64,000 nt of DNA from Anaerobacillus alkaliphilus (GTDB lineage Bacteria; Bacillota; Bacilli; Bacillales; Anaerobacillaceae). The notes below the pieces were generated by a model. The model made no database searches, was not told the origin of the DNA, and saw only the letters and a program-made list of their open reading frames with translations. Within the stretch, counting starts at the first letter, position 1, and the number at the start of each line of letters is the position of its first letter. The stretch is from the NCBI RefSeq assembly GCF_004116265.1, contig NZ_QOUX01000046.1, positions 682,001-746,000 on the forward strand, written 5' to 3'. Positions 17,100-25,456 of the stretch are shown one piece after another. A program made the translations under genes and the position numbers.

Positions 17100-17921
17100 T
17101 TAAAAACAGTCTCCAAGACTTTTGACGACTTGCAATTGGTCATGTGAAAGATCTCCTTGGAGTGGATCGATATAAATAGCACTCATCCCCATTTGAAGTG
17201 CGGGGGCGATCTCGTTGATAAAGTTATCACCGATAGAGACTACTTCTTCTGGCTTCACTTCATACTGTTCAATGATTTGTTTAAAAATTTCTACTGTTCT
17301 TGAAGGCTTTTGAGCAGAAGTTACAATATGCTCAAAAATCCCATCTAGATTTAACTCTTTTAACAAACGACCTACATCATCAATATCACTGTTCGTCACA
17401 AGAACAATTTTTTTTGTTTCTTTTAGTTTCTCAAGGCCTTGTCTAACACCAGGAATTTGTTCTAATTGAAATTGTTCAGTCACCATATATTCCTTCGTTT
17501 CAACATATCGAGGATAACATTTCTGCACGCCATAATGCTTTGCAGCCACGAATGGTAGCCACCAGCCATCCCCAATTGCAATCATTGTTTCAAAATTGAA
17601 GGCTAACAGACCACTATATAATTCATTTTTCTTTTCTTCGGACAACTCTTCTCCAGCCCAGTTTTCTGCTTTGACTACTTTTAACGTAAACGGGTCAAGA
17701 GTTAAAACCATATCACGCTCTACGTCATATGCTTTTCCAATCTTCACAGGATGATCTCCGGTCTTCATTTTTTCATAATCAATCCGAAACGCCTCTTTAT
17801 TTTCTTCTGCTACGTCCAACAATAGTCGTTCAGCATAATAATCAAAGTGATCCGTTCCCTCATATAAAGTTCCATCTAAATCAAATACAAAAACTTGTCC
17901 ATTTCTAATCATTTGTTCCAT
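17100..17921 (-). CDS. HAD-superfamily hydrolase
   Basis: A 273-residue cytoplasmic HAD hydrolase. Motif I is VFDLDGTLYEG (nucleophile Asp near residue 14), motif II is LVTNSD, motif III has the lysine of AQKPSRTV, and motif IV is SIGDNFINEI. A long helical cap (about 25-150) lies between motifs I and II, placing it in subfamily I, the class of phosphoglycolate- and pyrophosphatase-like enzymes. The acid-phosphatase substrate cannot be deduced. Monocistronic, with its own terminator. Confidence 0.85.
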   Translation of the reverse strand: MEQMIRNGQVFVFDLDGTLYEGTDHFDYYAERLLLDVAEENKEAFRIDYEKMKTGDHPVKIGKAYDVERDMVLTLDPFTLKVVKAENWAGEELSEEKKNELYSGLLAFNFETMIAIGDGWWLPFVAAKHYGVQKCYPRYVETKEYMVTEQFQLEQIPGVRQGLEKLKETKKIVLVTNSDIDDVGRLLKELNLDGIFEHIVTSAQKPSRTVEIFKQIIEQYEVKPEEVVSIGDNFINEIAPALQMGMSAIYIDPLQGDLSHDQLQVVKSLGDCF

Positions 17922-18031
17922 ATGTATCGCACTTCCTTTCTACCTGTACTTAAAAAGAGTAGTATAATCTTTCAAAGAAAACAAGTAACTTACTATTAAA
18001 AGAAAATTTAGATTTGTTAATTCTATTAATA

Positions 18032-18056
18032 AGAGACTACCTGAGGGGTAGTCTCT
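18032..18056 (-). terminator. Terminator of the YrzI small-gene cluster
   Basis: AGAGACTACC and GGTAGTCTCT form a 10-bp stem with a 5-nt loop, ten bases past the last yrzI-like stop codon. The following stretch TATTAAT is only moderately T-rich. Confidence 0.7.
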
Positions 18057-18065
18057 ACTAATATT

Positions 18066-18215
18066 TTATATTATACGTTGTAGTGTTATACTACGTTGAC
18101 GATTTTCTTCAACAAGTTGTTCATTTATTTGTGCTTTTAGCGCACGCTCAAGATCAACTCTAGATAATTGTCGTTTCGTAATGGTAATTGTTAAAAAGAA
18201 AATATTAAATACCAT
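18066..18215 (-). CDS. yrzI: YrzI-family small protein (second copy)
   Basis: A 49-residue protein: a hydrophobic N-terminal segment MVFNIFFLTITITKR, then a charged amphipathic helix rich in Glu, Gln and Arg. The N-terminal FFLTITI-x-KR pattern is the hallmark of the Bacillus YrzI family (Bac_small_yrzI). The ATG at 18215 follows GGGAGG at eight bases. It is 28 bp downstream of a 20-codon reading frame and 133 bp downstream of a second YrzI-like gene, and it ends at a hairpin. From memory, B. subtilis yrzI is also in a transcript of several tiny genes cleaved by the ribosome-associated nuclease Rae1, and YrzI overproduction is harmful. Confidence 0.82.
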   Translation of the reverse strand: MVFNIFFLTITITKRQLSRVDLERALKAQINEQLVEENRQRSITLQRII

Positions 18216-18243
18216 CCTAAGACCTCCCTTCAAATAACCGTAA

Positions 18244-18306
18244 TTAGGTTAAGCCTTTCACCTTTTTGTACCAAGCTAATACTGGAAAGCAAATTCTCAT
18301 TGACAT
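18244..18306 (-). CDS. Possible 20-codon mini-gene between two yrzI-like genes
   Basis: The frame MSMRICFPVLAWYKKVKGLT starts at an ATG exactly eight bases after a perfect GGAGG, as strong a signal as those of its two neighbours, and stops before the next ribosome binding site. It has a short hydrophobic middle and a basic end. No family is recognised. The arrangement copies that of B. subtilis yrzI, where tiny frames accompany the gene. The evidence is translation signals and position only. Confidence 0.5.
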   Translation of the reverse strand: MSMRICFPVLAWYKKVKGLT

Positions 18307-18348
18307 TTAAAAAACCTCCTTATGATTAGATTAGAAAGATTAAAAAAC

Positions 18349-18498
18349 TTATAGAAATTTCATTTGTTCAAACTGCTTAGATTTTGATCGTTCAATATGT
18401 GATTCGATCTTATTCATTTCATATGCTTTTTCAATTTCATCACTAGAATATTTGCGTTTTGATATCGTTATAGTGAAAAAGAATAAATTTACTAACAT
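18349..18498 (-). CDS. yrzI: YrzI-family small protein (first copy)
   Basis: A 49-residue protein, MLVNLFFFTITISKRKYSS and a following charged helix, with the same FF-x-TITI-x-KR N-terminus and the same length as the gene at 18066. The two are clearly paralogues but diverged beyond the first 17 residues. AAGGAGGTGAGG lies directly upstream of the ATG. It heads a cluster of three tiny frames. A perfect 16-bp palindrome lies 150 bp upstream. The hydrophobic start suggests membrane association. Family call is confident; function is not known. Confidence 0.82.
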   Translation of the reverse strand: MLVNLFFFTITISKRKYSSDEIEKAYEMNKIESHIERSKSKQFEQMKFL

Positions 18499-18645
18499 AA
18501 CCTCACCTCCTTCAAATTCCATTATTTATGATTGAACAGCTAAGAAATCTTTTACCATTTCTTCACTGGCAATTCCCTCTTTACCTCTGGTTTTATTTTA
18601 TAAAGTTTCCCTCTGCCACTAAACAGTCAGAAGTTGTGAATTTCT

Positions 18646-18661
18646 TCAGTCTTAAGACTGA
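18646..18661. promoter_or_regulatory. 16-bp perfect palindrome upstream of the yrzI cluster
   Basis: TCAGTCTTAAGACTGA is a perfect inverted repeat between a terminator and the first yrzI-like gene. It has no T tail, so it is more likely an operator than a terminator. No matching regulator is recognised. Confidence 0.45.
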
Positions 18662-18676
18662 TACTTAAAACAAAAA

Positions 18677-18701
18677 ACCACAGGGAAATAGGCCCTGTGG
18701 T
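18677..18701 (-). terminator. Terminator 2 of a tandem pair
   Basis: ACCACAGGG and CCCTGTGGT form a 9-bp stem, followed on the minus strand by TTTTTTGTTTT. It has almost the same stem as the hairpin 45 bp upstream in the same transcript direction. Confidence 0.8.
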
Positions 18702-18745
18702 TTAGCTTTTGACATACTTATTCGTACATCTTTCAAAAATTAAAA

Positions 18746-18772
18746 GCCACAGGATCTACACGGTCCTGTGGC
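18746..18772 (-). terminator. Terminator 1 of a tandem pair, after addA and the 23-codon frame
   Basis: GCCACAGGA and TCCTGTGGC form a 9-bp stem, followed by TTTTAATTTTT on the minus strand. Confidence 0.8.
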
Positions 18773-18812
18773 ATAATAAATTATTTTATAATTCCAATGA
18801 TTGATAAAATAA

Positions 18813-18884
18813 CTACGCTTCAGATACCGAACGAAAGATATTTAGTTGGTTAACGATTGATACCATTCCTTTATTCATGATCAT
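18813..18884 (-). CDS. Possible 23-codon mini-gene downstream of addA
   Basis: The frame MIMNKGMVSIVNQLNIFRSV followed by SEA starts at an ATG nine bases after AAAGGAG and stops 40 bp before a strong terminator. It is the only coding candidate between the addA end and that terminator. No family is recognised. It could be a real small peptide or a chance frame with a fortuitous ribosome binding site. Confidence 0.4.
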   Translation of the reverse strand: MIMNKGMVSIVNQLNIFRSVSEA

Positions 18885-18974
18885 TTCGTTCAGCTCCTTT
18901 CAAGGTATATTTATCTTACATAGGAAATTATATCCAATAATAGAGAGTTTGTAAACATTAATTTTAAAAATAAT

Positions 18975-21900
18975 TTAAAGCTGGATATAAGCCTGTTTAG
19001 GTGCGTTTGTCTTTTTGAGGAACGCCATTCTTTTTATTACATTCCTAAGCTCTTCCTCATACGTAGTAGATAACGGTATTGTATAAAACCCTTCTTTGCC
19101 ACCCCTCATAAAAAATAAAGACAGATCCTTTACATCTCGATTATATGTTTGCTCAAAAGCCATTTTGTATAGGTAGAGTTGCGGTGTGTAATAATCAACT
19201 AACTCATTGTAATTTGAGCTCTTATTCGTTTTTAAATCAATCAAATGATACTGACCATTCTTTTCTACGATTTTATCGATTTCACCAATAAGTTGAACTT
19301 CTTCAATTTCTACTATAAATGGCCATTCATTCTCAACCGTAGACCCTAAATCTAATTCTTCTAGTATGTGGTAATTTTGAATAAGTTGATCTAACCCTAG
19401 TTCGTATTTGTTTTTGTCAAACTCATCTTCTACAATGGCTAGAGCTTCCTCTTTCGCCTCAGCCAAGTCGTAACCATTATCTAATAGTTCACAAGCTCGG
19501 TGAACGATTGAACCAAGAGTTGCGCCTGATAAGCCAACAGAACCATCATTTCTCCATTCTGTTTCCGTAGTTTCTCTTAACCATTCATCTTCAATTTTTA
19601 CAATATATTTATAGTAGTAGTTTAAGGGGTCATTAATAAAAGTCATAACTTCAGAAACAGAAAAACTCTGTTGAACTAACTGTTTGTTTACATTAGCAGG
19701 TGGTTGATAAATTGTTCCCTCATCTTCCCATTTATCCAACTCAGGTACCTGATCTATTTCTTTGATGAACGGATGCAAATGTCCGTTTTCTTCTAATGCG
19801 CGAGTAAGCATGTCATACCAAGAATCACTTTTATTCTTTGCGACAGTCGATAAGACTAAATAGTCTCTTGCCCGAGTTACAGCTACATAAAATAATCGCT
19901 TAGCTTCCTCAATTGCTTGGTCTTTAGAGCGAGATTTAATTGTTTTAAATGAAGGTGAAGATTTTTCTTCTGGGCTTTTCAAAGGATCTACTTCTTTTTT
20001 ATACTGCAAGGCAAGGCGAACGTCTTTATCAAATCGGATACTACCTGAATCCCCTTTAGGACCTTTTGCTAAATCAGGTAGAAAAACAATTGGAAATTCT
20101 AGTCCTTTTGAAGCATGTACAGTCATAATATGAACCATATTTCCTTCAGCAAGCTCAACTTCAGCTTCGCCTTCTTTCTCAGACAAGGCTGCTATCTGTT
20201 TCACTTGTTTTAACAACTCATCTAGGGAAGCGGTTTGAAACTGTGCCAAAACATCAATTAACTTTTCCACGTTCTTAATTAATTGGATATTGTTTCTTTG
20301 AAGCAGCAACATTGACTTTAAACCTGAATTCACAAAAAAATCTGTTAAATACTCTTTCATTGAAGATTGAGGTATATAAGGAACAAACTCTTCATAAAAC
20401 TGTTTTAACTTTTCTAGTGCTTCTCGAAGATTTTGATCAATATGACTATCAGTTTGAAAGTGTCCCCCATATATATAGGCTGCCAAACTAGTTTCTTCTT
20501 CTAAGCATTCATCAATCGTTAAAAATCCTTCTACTGAAACTCCGAATAAAGGACTACGTAATAATGAAAGAATATAAAGTGGCTCCCATGGGCGATTAAC
20601 CCAGTTTAGAAGTGTGAGCATATCTCTTACTTCTTGCTTTTCATAGAACCCAACTCCACCGTAGACGACATAAGGAATTCCTTTATCTTTTAATGATTTC
20701 TCTAACTTTGCTAACTTCGTTCTAGCCTGGATTAAGATGGCAAAATCACGCCATGTAGCTCCTCGCCACGTCTCTTTATCGGCTACTATTGGATCTTGCT
20801 TGCTCATGATTTCGAGCATTCGATTCGTAATCACTTCATATTCAGATTGTAGAACTTCATCATCATTAGTATCATCAGTTTCTTCTTTCTCGTTATCTAC
20901 TTCAGCTGGAATCGTAATCAACTCAACACGACACTTTTGTTCTTCGCTTCCATTACGATGACTATTGATATTCGTATAATTAATTTTATAGGAAACGTCT
21001 GAGCTTGATTCTTCGCCACCCATGATCTCATTAAACGCCTCGTTTACAAATTGAATAATGCTATCACAGGTTCGATAATTTGTGCTCATATTAATAAAGT
21101 CGCTGTGATGGTCTTGTTTAGAGTATTCAACTAACTCTTTCATCAAACTAACATCAGCACCTCTGAAACTGTAAATCGATTGTTTACCGTCGCCGACGAC
21201 AAATCTGTATGCTGGTTTAATATATAGCAACATATTCATTTGAAGCTGATTTGTATCCTGGAACTCATCAATCATCATATGCTTGTACTTTTGTCGGCAA
21301 GCGTTTTGCACCGCTTCATTTTCTAAAAGTGAAATTGCTCGTTGCTGTAAATCTGAAAAATCTAGTGCGGCACGTTCACGTTTCACTGAGTCATACCGCT
21401 CATGAAATACGGTAAGCATATGAGAAAAGAGTTTAATAATTTCTCTTAACTCTTCAATTTCTGCTTCTGTTGGTAATTGAAGTTTTTTCCACGTATCTTT
21501 CAGTGGTTTAAAGTACTGATCATATAACTCAAACAAAGGAGGATTACTTTCCTGCCATGCATTGTTGATTTTTTTCGGCATAGAATCTACTAGCTCGATA
21601 AAAAGGGTTTCAGGATCAGTCAATGAGTGTTCACTAACAGTTCCAAAATGCTCGATAATCTTCTTTTGAGCTTTATCTGTCTCCTCTAACATCATGATAT
21701 AAGGCCTGACATTTCTATAGAAACTCTCAAGTACGTTTTTCTGATCAGTTTTAATAGAGCTTAATTGAAGTTCAATAATTTGTTCACTATCAAAGAATTC
21801 CTCTATAGAAGAAACGGTTGCAACTATTTCCTTCATCTGACTATACACTGATTTTACCGAATCTTTTAACTGATTTCGTGTGTAATAGTTAAATAAAGGT

Positions 21901-22418
21901 TGCCACATCCGGTGGTAGTCCGGTGAGTCGAACATCTCTTCAAATATGTCAATTTGAATAAGCTTAGCTTGGATGTCATCTAGTATCGTAAAATTTGGTG
22001 TGATATCTGCTTCAAAGGCATATTCATGTAACAGCCTGTGGCAAAAACTATGGAATGTTGTTATTAATGCTCCGTCCAACGCCTCTTTTTGTTCTAACCA
22101 ATATTTCCTCGCTAAAGGCTGCTCTTCTTCTTGATAACTAGTTTCAACCGATCTCCGTTTCTCTTCAATTCGTCCGCGGATACGATCTTTCATCTCTCGG
22201 GCTGCTTTCTCAGTAAAGGTAATTGCGACAATTTCATCTACTGCTGCCCCTATCGCTGAGCTTTCATTCCCTAATTTTTCTTGAAGCTTTTGTTCACATA
22301 GATAAATAAAACGTTCAGTTAATACCCGGGTTTTTCCTGACCCAGCTCCTGCTGATATTACAACGAGAGGTTTTTCACTAAAAATTGCTTCTTTTTGTTC
22401 CTCGTTAAAATTCATCAT
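18975..22418 (-). CDS. addA: Helicase-nuclease subunit AddA-like (UvrD helicase plus RecB-type nuclease)
   Basis: Processes double-strand DNA ends and, in the family, recognises Chi to load RecA. From the ATG at 22418, which overlaps the addB stop as ATGA, it has 1147 residues. The helicase part has the Walker A motif SAGAGSGKTRV (near residue 28), the DEFQDTNQ Walker B box and later superfamily 1 motifs including VGDGKQSIYSFRGA and MTVHASKGLEFP. The C-terminal nuclease has GEIDKIVEK and LIDLKTNKS, the catalytic Asp/Lys residues of the RecB family. It is slightly shorter than B. subtilis AddA (about 1230). It is co-transcribed with the gene at 22415. Confidence 0.92.
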   Translation of the reverse strand: MMNFNEEQKEAIFSEKPLVVISAGAGSGKTRVLTERFIYLCEQKLQEKLGNESSAIGAAVDEIVAITFTEKAAREMKDRIRGRIEEKRRSVETSYQEEEQPLARKYWLEQKEALDGALITTFHSFCHRLLHEYAFEADITPNFTILDDIQAKLIQIDIFEEMFDSPDYHRMWQPLFNYYTRNQLKDSVKSVYSQMKEIVATVSSIEEFFDSEQIIELQLSSIKTDQKNVLESFYRNVRPYIMMLEETDKAQKKIIEHFGTVSEHSLTDPETLFIELVDSMPKKINNAWQESNPPLFELYDQYFKPLKDTWKKLQLPTEAEIEELREIIKLFSHMLTVFHERYDSVKRERAALDFSDLQQRAISLLENEAVQNACRQKYKHMMIDEFQDTNQLQMNMLLYIKPAYRFVVGDGKQSIYSFRGADVSLMKELVEYSKQDHHSDFINMSTNYRTCDSIIQFVNEAFNEIMGGEESSSDVSYKINYTNINSHRNGSEEQKCRVELITIPAEVDNEKEETDDTNDDEVLQSEYEVITNRMLEIMSKQDPIVADKETWRGATWRDFAILIQARTKLAKLEKSLKDKGIPYVVYGGVGFYEKQEVRDMLTLLNWVNRPWEPLYILSLLRSPLFGVSVEGFLTIDECLEEETSLAAYIYGGHFQTDSHIDQNLREALEKLKQFYEEFVPYIPQSSMKEYLTDFFVNSGLKSMLLLQRNNIQLIKNVEKLIDVLAQFQTASLDELLKQVKQIAALSEKEGEAEVELAEGNMVHIMTVHASKGLEFPIVFLPDLAKGPKGDSGSIRFDKDVRLALQYKKEVDPLKSPEEKSSPSFKTIKSRSKDQAIEEAKRLFYVAVTRARDYLVLSTVAKNKSDSWYDMLTRALEENGHLHPFIKEIDQVPELDKWEDEGTIYQPPANVNKQLVQQSFSVSEVMTFINDPLNYYYKYIVKIEDEWLRETTETEWRNDGSVGLSGATLGSIVHRACELLDNGYDLAEAKEEALAIVEDEFDKNKYELGLDQLIQNYHILEELDLGSTVENEWPFIVEIEEVQLIGEIDKIVEKNGQYHLIDLKTNKSSNYNELVDYYTPQLYLYKMAFEQTYNRDVKDLSLFFMRGGKEGFYTIPLSTTYEEELRNVIKRMAFLKKTNAPKQAYIQL

Positions 22419-25360
22419 TTCCACTCACCCTCGCCTTCTTCAATTTGATCTTGGGTGACTCGACAAACAGGTTTATATACACAACTGTTAATACACTTCA
22501 AAGGTCTAACTGAGAAGTCCTTACTACTGCCATTCAAGAGTTCGACTAAGCGCTCTTTTAATTGATACTTTGCAAGTAGAATTTCAGACGAAAGGGTCTC
22601 CTCTTTCGTAGCTCGATAATTTACTGAGAACGGACTATTTTTCCCAAAATGTTCTTCCCGCCAGACACTATTGCCGGCTCTTTTTAAAGGATCTCTTAGA
22701 GAAATATAGGAAGCTCCGTGAGCTGTCACGTTTTCTGGTACACTTGTGAAAATATTAGATAGATCAATTTGATAATGACCGTTTAATAAGCGTTTTTCCA
22801 TCGCCACTAAATATAACGGTAATTGTAGTTTCAAACCTGGCCTAACTTCCTTATCAAAATTTAATGAAGCAAGTCCCGATTTGTAGTCATAGATTACAAA
22901 GCCATGCTCATCAATATCAATTCTATCTATTTTCCCAGTTAACGTAATCGTTACTTCCTCATTCAATTTAAGATCAAGTTCAATCGACTCTTCTAAACGG
23001 AAGAGGTGCATCGTTTGAAGTTGTTTATTTTCCCAAAAGTGTTTTTTCTCAGCAAGCCACCATTTGCGCAACTTCTTTTGCCAGTCTTCTTTTTCAATTG
23101 ATAATTGTAGTTGTGAAAAGTCTAAATGCTGTTGTTCAACTACAGCCCACTCATCTTCGAAAATATCCATTAAAATATGATCAGCTTCCTCTGTCATTTC
23201 TGCTGTAAACGTAGAAAAAGGCTTACCAATTAAATTCAATTGTTTATAAAACTTCTCTATAATCGCATGTAGCATTGAACCTACATCTCGAAAATCAATC
23301 GTAGTTCTTTTTTCAGTTGGCTCCTTAACATTTAGAATTCGTTCCAACGCATATTTAAAAGGACACATCGCATAGCTTTCAAGCATCGTGACCGACATCT
23401 TTTCACGCTTTAATTTTCCGTGCCATTTTGCTGATACTTGCTCAATTCCTGCTTCTAGAAAGTCAAGAGTATGAACCATTGCTTGTAATCGCATTGGAAT
23501 GGAAGAAACACGTTTTCCTAAGCCAACATGATAGGCTATCTTTTCTTCGTAATCATAGGTAGAAAAGCTCTCATTTTTTGCAAAGCGATTGACAGTACTA
23601 TATTTTCTATCAATGATTTGCTGTTTCCAAGGCTCTAAATATCCTGAAGGTAATAAAGGATTATGGGGATCAACACCAACTACATATGAAAATGAAAGCT
23701 TGTCCGCTAATAGAAACAATTGTTGAAAAAAGGCATCATCCTTCTTCCTAAACAGTTTGCTAGTAGGTGCCGCAAATGGTACAGGAAGTTTTTTTAAATC
23801 ACTTTCTTGTAGATAACCACCTAGTTTATGCCCCTTTGGAAATGTTCCTTCATTCAGCCCAAGAACGTAGATATGCTCTCCTTCAAACAAAGCAATATCG
23901 CGAAATGAGTATAGTTGAACTCCTTTTAAAGGTGCCCGTTCAATATAAATTGTTCCTCTTTGTAATCCCTCATAAAACCACTCTACAAATATTTGATAAT
24001 GGACTTCTAGTTCTGAAAGTCCTTGCTCCTGTAACATTTCTATTTTTTGATTAAGGAATGCTAGTAAAAAATCATAAGCTTTCCACTCAAACCGAATTTG
24101 TTGAAGCTTTTTTGTATTTTCATCTTGTAGTAAATGTTTTTTCCAGTTATCCGTTAATTCGCTCTTTGCTAATAAATCTCTTACTACTGAGAGGTAATAA
24201 ACTAAACTGGCTTTTTTGGGTAATTCTTGTCGAAACGAAATAAACTGTTCAACTGCTTCTTTCATTTTCTCTTCTAAGGATTCGCTCTCGATATACGCCT
24301 TCTTTTTTGTCATATAGTCAAAGCTCTGTAAGAACTGAAGTCTTAACAAAGTATCAATTAAATCGAGAGAGTCCCATCGACTAGAAAACCTGCCGCTATG
24401 CTTTAACAAAGACTGATAAATAAATTGAAAAAGTAACGAGTCAGTTACGTTCTTTTTTATCGGCTGCTTTATTGGTATGTCTTTCTCTCTGGCTACTTTT
24501 AGTAACATGTCAAGATAGGCTCTTTCATCAGCTAAGAGGATACCTACATTCTTTATGGCTTGTTCATCGTACTTTTGACTAATGTCATCTAGAACACCAT
24601 AGACTTCCTCTTCCATCGTAGTAGCTGAACTTACTTCAACAAGAGGTAGTTTCTCAATTTGAATTTCCTCTGATTTTTCAGCATGAAAACCTAATATAGA
24701 GAGCTGATCTAATGTTTCTACTAGAATTTCAGCATGATCAATTTCTGGCAAATACACAGTGATATCAAACCCCAGAGATACAAAGTATTGAATAACCATA
24801 TATTGAAGAGTACTAAAGTCTAAATAGCCATCAATGACGATGCCGCCTAAATTTAAGCTGTCTTCCATTTGTAACGAAACTGCTTCATGAATACGATTTT
24901 CTGGGTCTAGTAAACGTTGTTTCTGAACCCACTCTAATTCGTATTCCTGAAATACACTTTGCATTTGTTTATACTGAGGTGGCAATTCGTGAATGCTTAC
25001 GCCGATTCGTTTTAATTGACCATACGTCTCAGCATATGCTTTCGCTTTATGTCGAAGCTCCTCAGATGGTTGAAGAAATCTCTTTTTATCTCTAGCAATG
25101 AGTTCCTGGAAGAATAATGTCCGCTCCGTTTCTGATACAGGGAAAAATTCTACTTTTGCTTTTTTAAGAACTAGATCTGCTAAGTCATCAAATGTTTTAA
25201 ATGCCATACCAGCTTTGCGTTTCCTGGCTTCTTGGAGATACTTATTAGAAGGTAATATGTAATAAATAGGTTTCCCTACTTCTTTTTGTTTTCGGAAATG
25301 CTGGGTGAGTCGGTCAACATTTGCCACATCTGTTAACGGCGACGGTTTTACAACTAACAT
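22415..25360 (-). CDS. addB: AddB-like nuclease subunit without an N-terminal P-loop
   Basis: Partner of AddA in DNA end resection. It has 981 residues against about 1160 in B. subtilis. The start of classical AddB carries a Walker A motif (G-x-x-G-x-GKT); here the N-terminus MLVVKPSPLTDVANVDRLT lacks it and continues at GKPIYYILPS, so ATP binding by this subunit is unlikely. The C-terminal nuclease is intact, with IDRIDIDEHGFVIYDYKSG and QLPLYL. The cysteines of the iron-sulfur clasp are present: one in YAMCPFKYALE and three in CINSCVYKPVC. This may be a second, AddAB-like pair rather than the housekeeping one. Confidence 0.85.
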   Translation of the reverse strand: MLVVKPSPLTDVANVDRLTQHFRKQKEVGKPIYYILPSNKYLQEARKRKAGMAFKTFDDLADLVLKKAKVEFFPVSETERTLFFQELIARDKKRFLQPSEELRHKAKAYAETYGQLKRIGVSIHELPPQYKQMQSVFQEYELEWVQKQRLLDPENRIHEAVSLQMEDSLNLGGIVIDGYLDFSTLQYMVIQYFVSLGFDITVYLPEIDHAEILVETLDQLSILGFHAEKSEEIQIEKLPLVEVSSATTMEEEVYGVLDDISQKYDEQAIKNVGILLADERAYLDMLLKVAREKDIPIKQPIKKNVTDSLLFQFIYQSLLKHSGRFSSRWDSLDLIDTLLRLQFLQSFDYMTKKKAYIESESLEEKMKEAVEQFISFRQELPKKASLVYYLSVVRDLLAKSELTDNWKKHLLQDENTKKLQQIRFEWKAYDFLLAFLNQKIEMLQEQGLSELEVHYQIFVEWFYEGLQRGTIYIERAPLKGVQLYSFRDIALFEGEHIYVLGLNEGTFPKGHKLGGYLQESDLKKLPVPFAAPTSKLFRKKDDAFFQQLFLLADKLSFSYVVGVDPHNPLLPSGYLEPWKQQIIDRKYSTVNRFAKNESFSTYDYEEKIAYHVGLGKRVSSIPMRLQAMVHTLDFLEAGIEQVSAKWHGKLKREKMSVTMLESYAMCPFKYALERILNVKEPTEKRTTIDFRDVGSMLHAIIEKFYKQLNLIGKPFSTFTAEMTEEADHILMDIFEDEWAVVEQQHLDFSQLQLSIEKEDWQKKLRKWWLAEKKHFWENKQLQTMHLFRLEESIELDLKLNEEVTITLTGKIDRIDIDEHGFVIYDYKSGLASLNFDKEVRPGLKLQLPLYLVAMEKRLLNGHYQIDLSNIFTSVPENVTAHGASYISLRDPLKRAGNSVWREEHFGKNSPFSVNYRATKEETLSSEILLAKYQLKERLVELLNGSSKDFSVRPLKCINSCVYKPVCRVTQDQIEEGEGEWK

Positions 25361-25456
25361 CTCTTAACCCTCCTTACAATATAATAAACAAAAATAAGAA
25401 TACACGTTCTTATCTATTTTACATTAATTAGGTGATAGATTCAAGAATTACTAGAT

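Noticed and set aside
18526-18573. Mini-frame ending MVKDFLAVQS upstream of the first yrzI-like gene as a gene
   Set aside because: It has no ATG, GTG or TTG with a well-spaced ribosome binding site; kept only as a remark in the yrzI finding.
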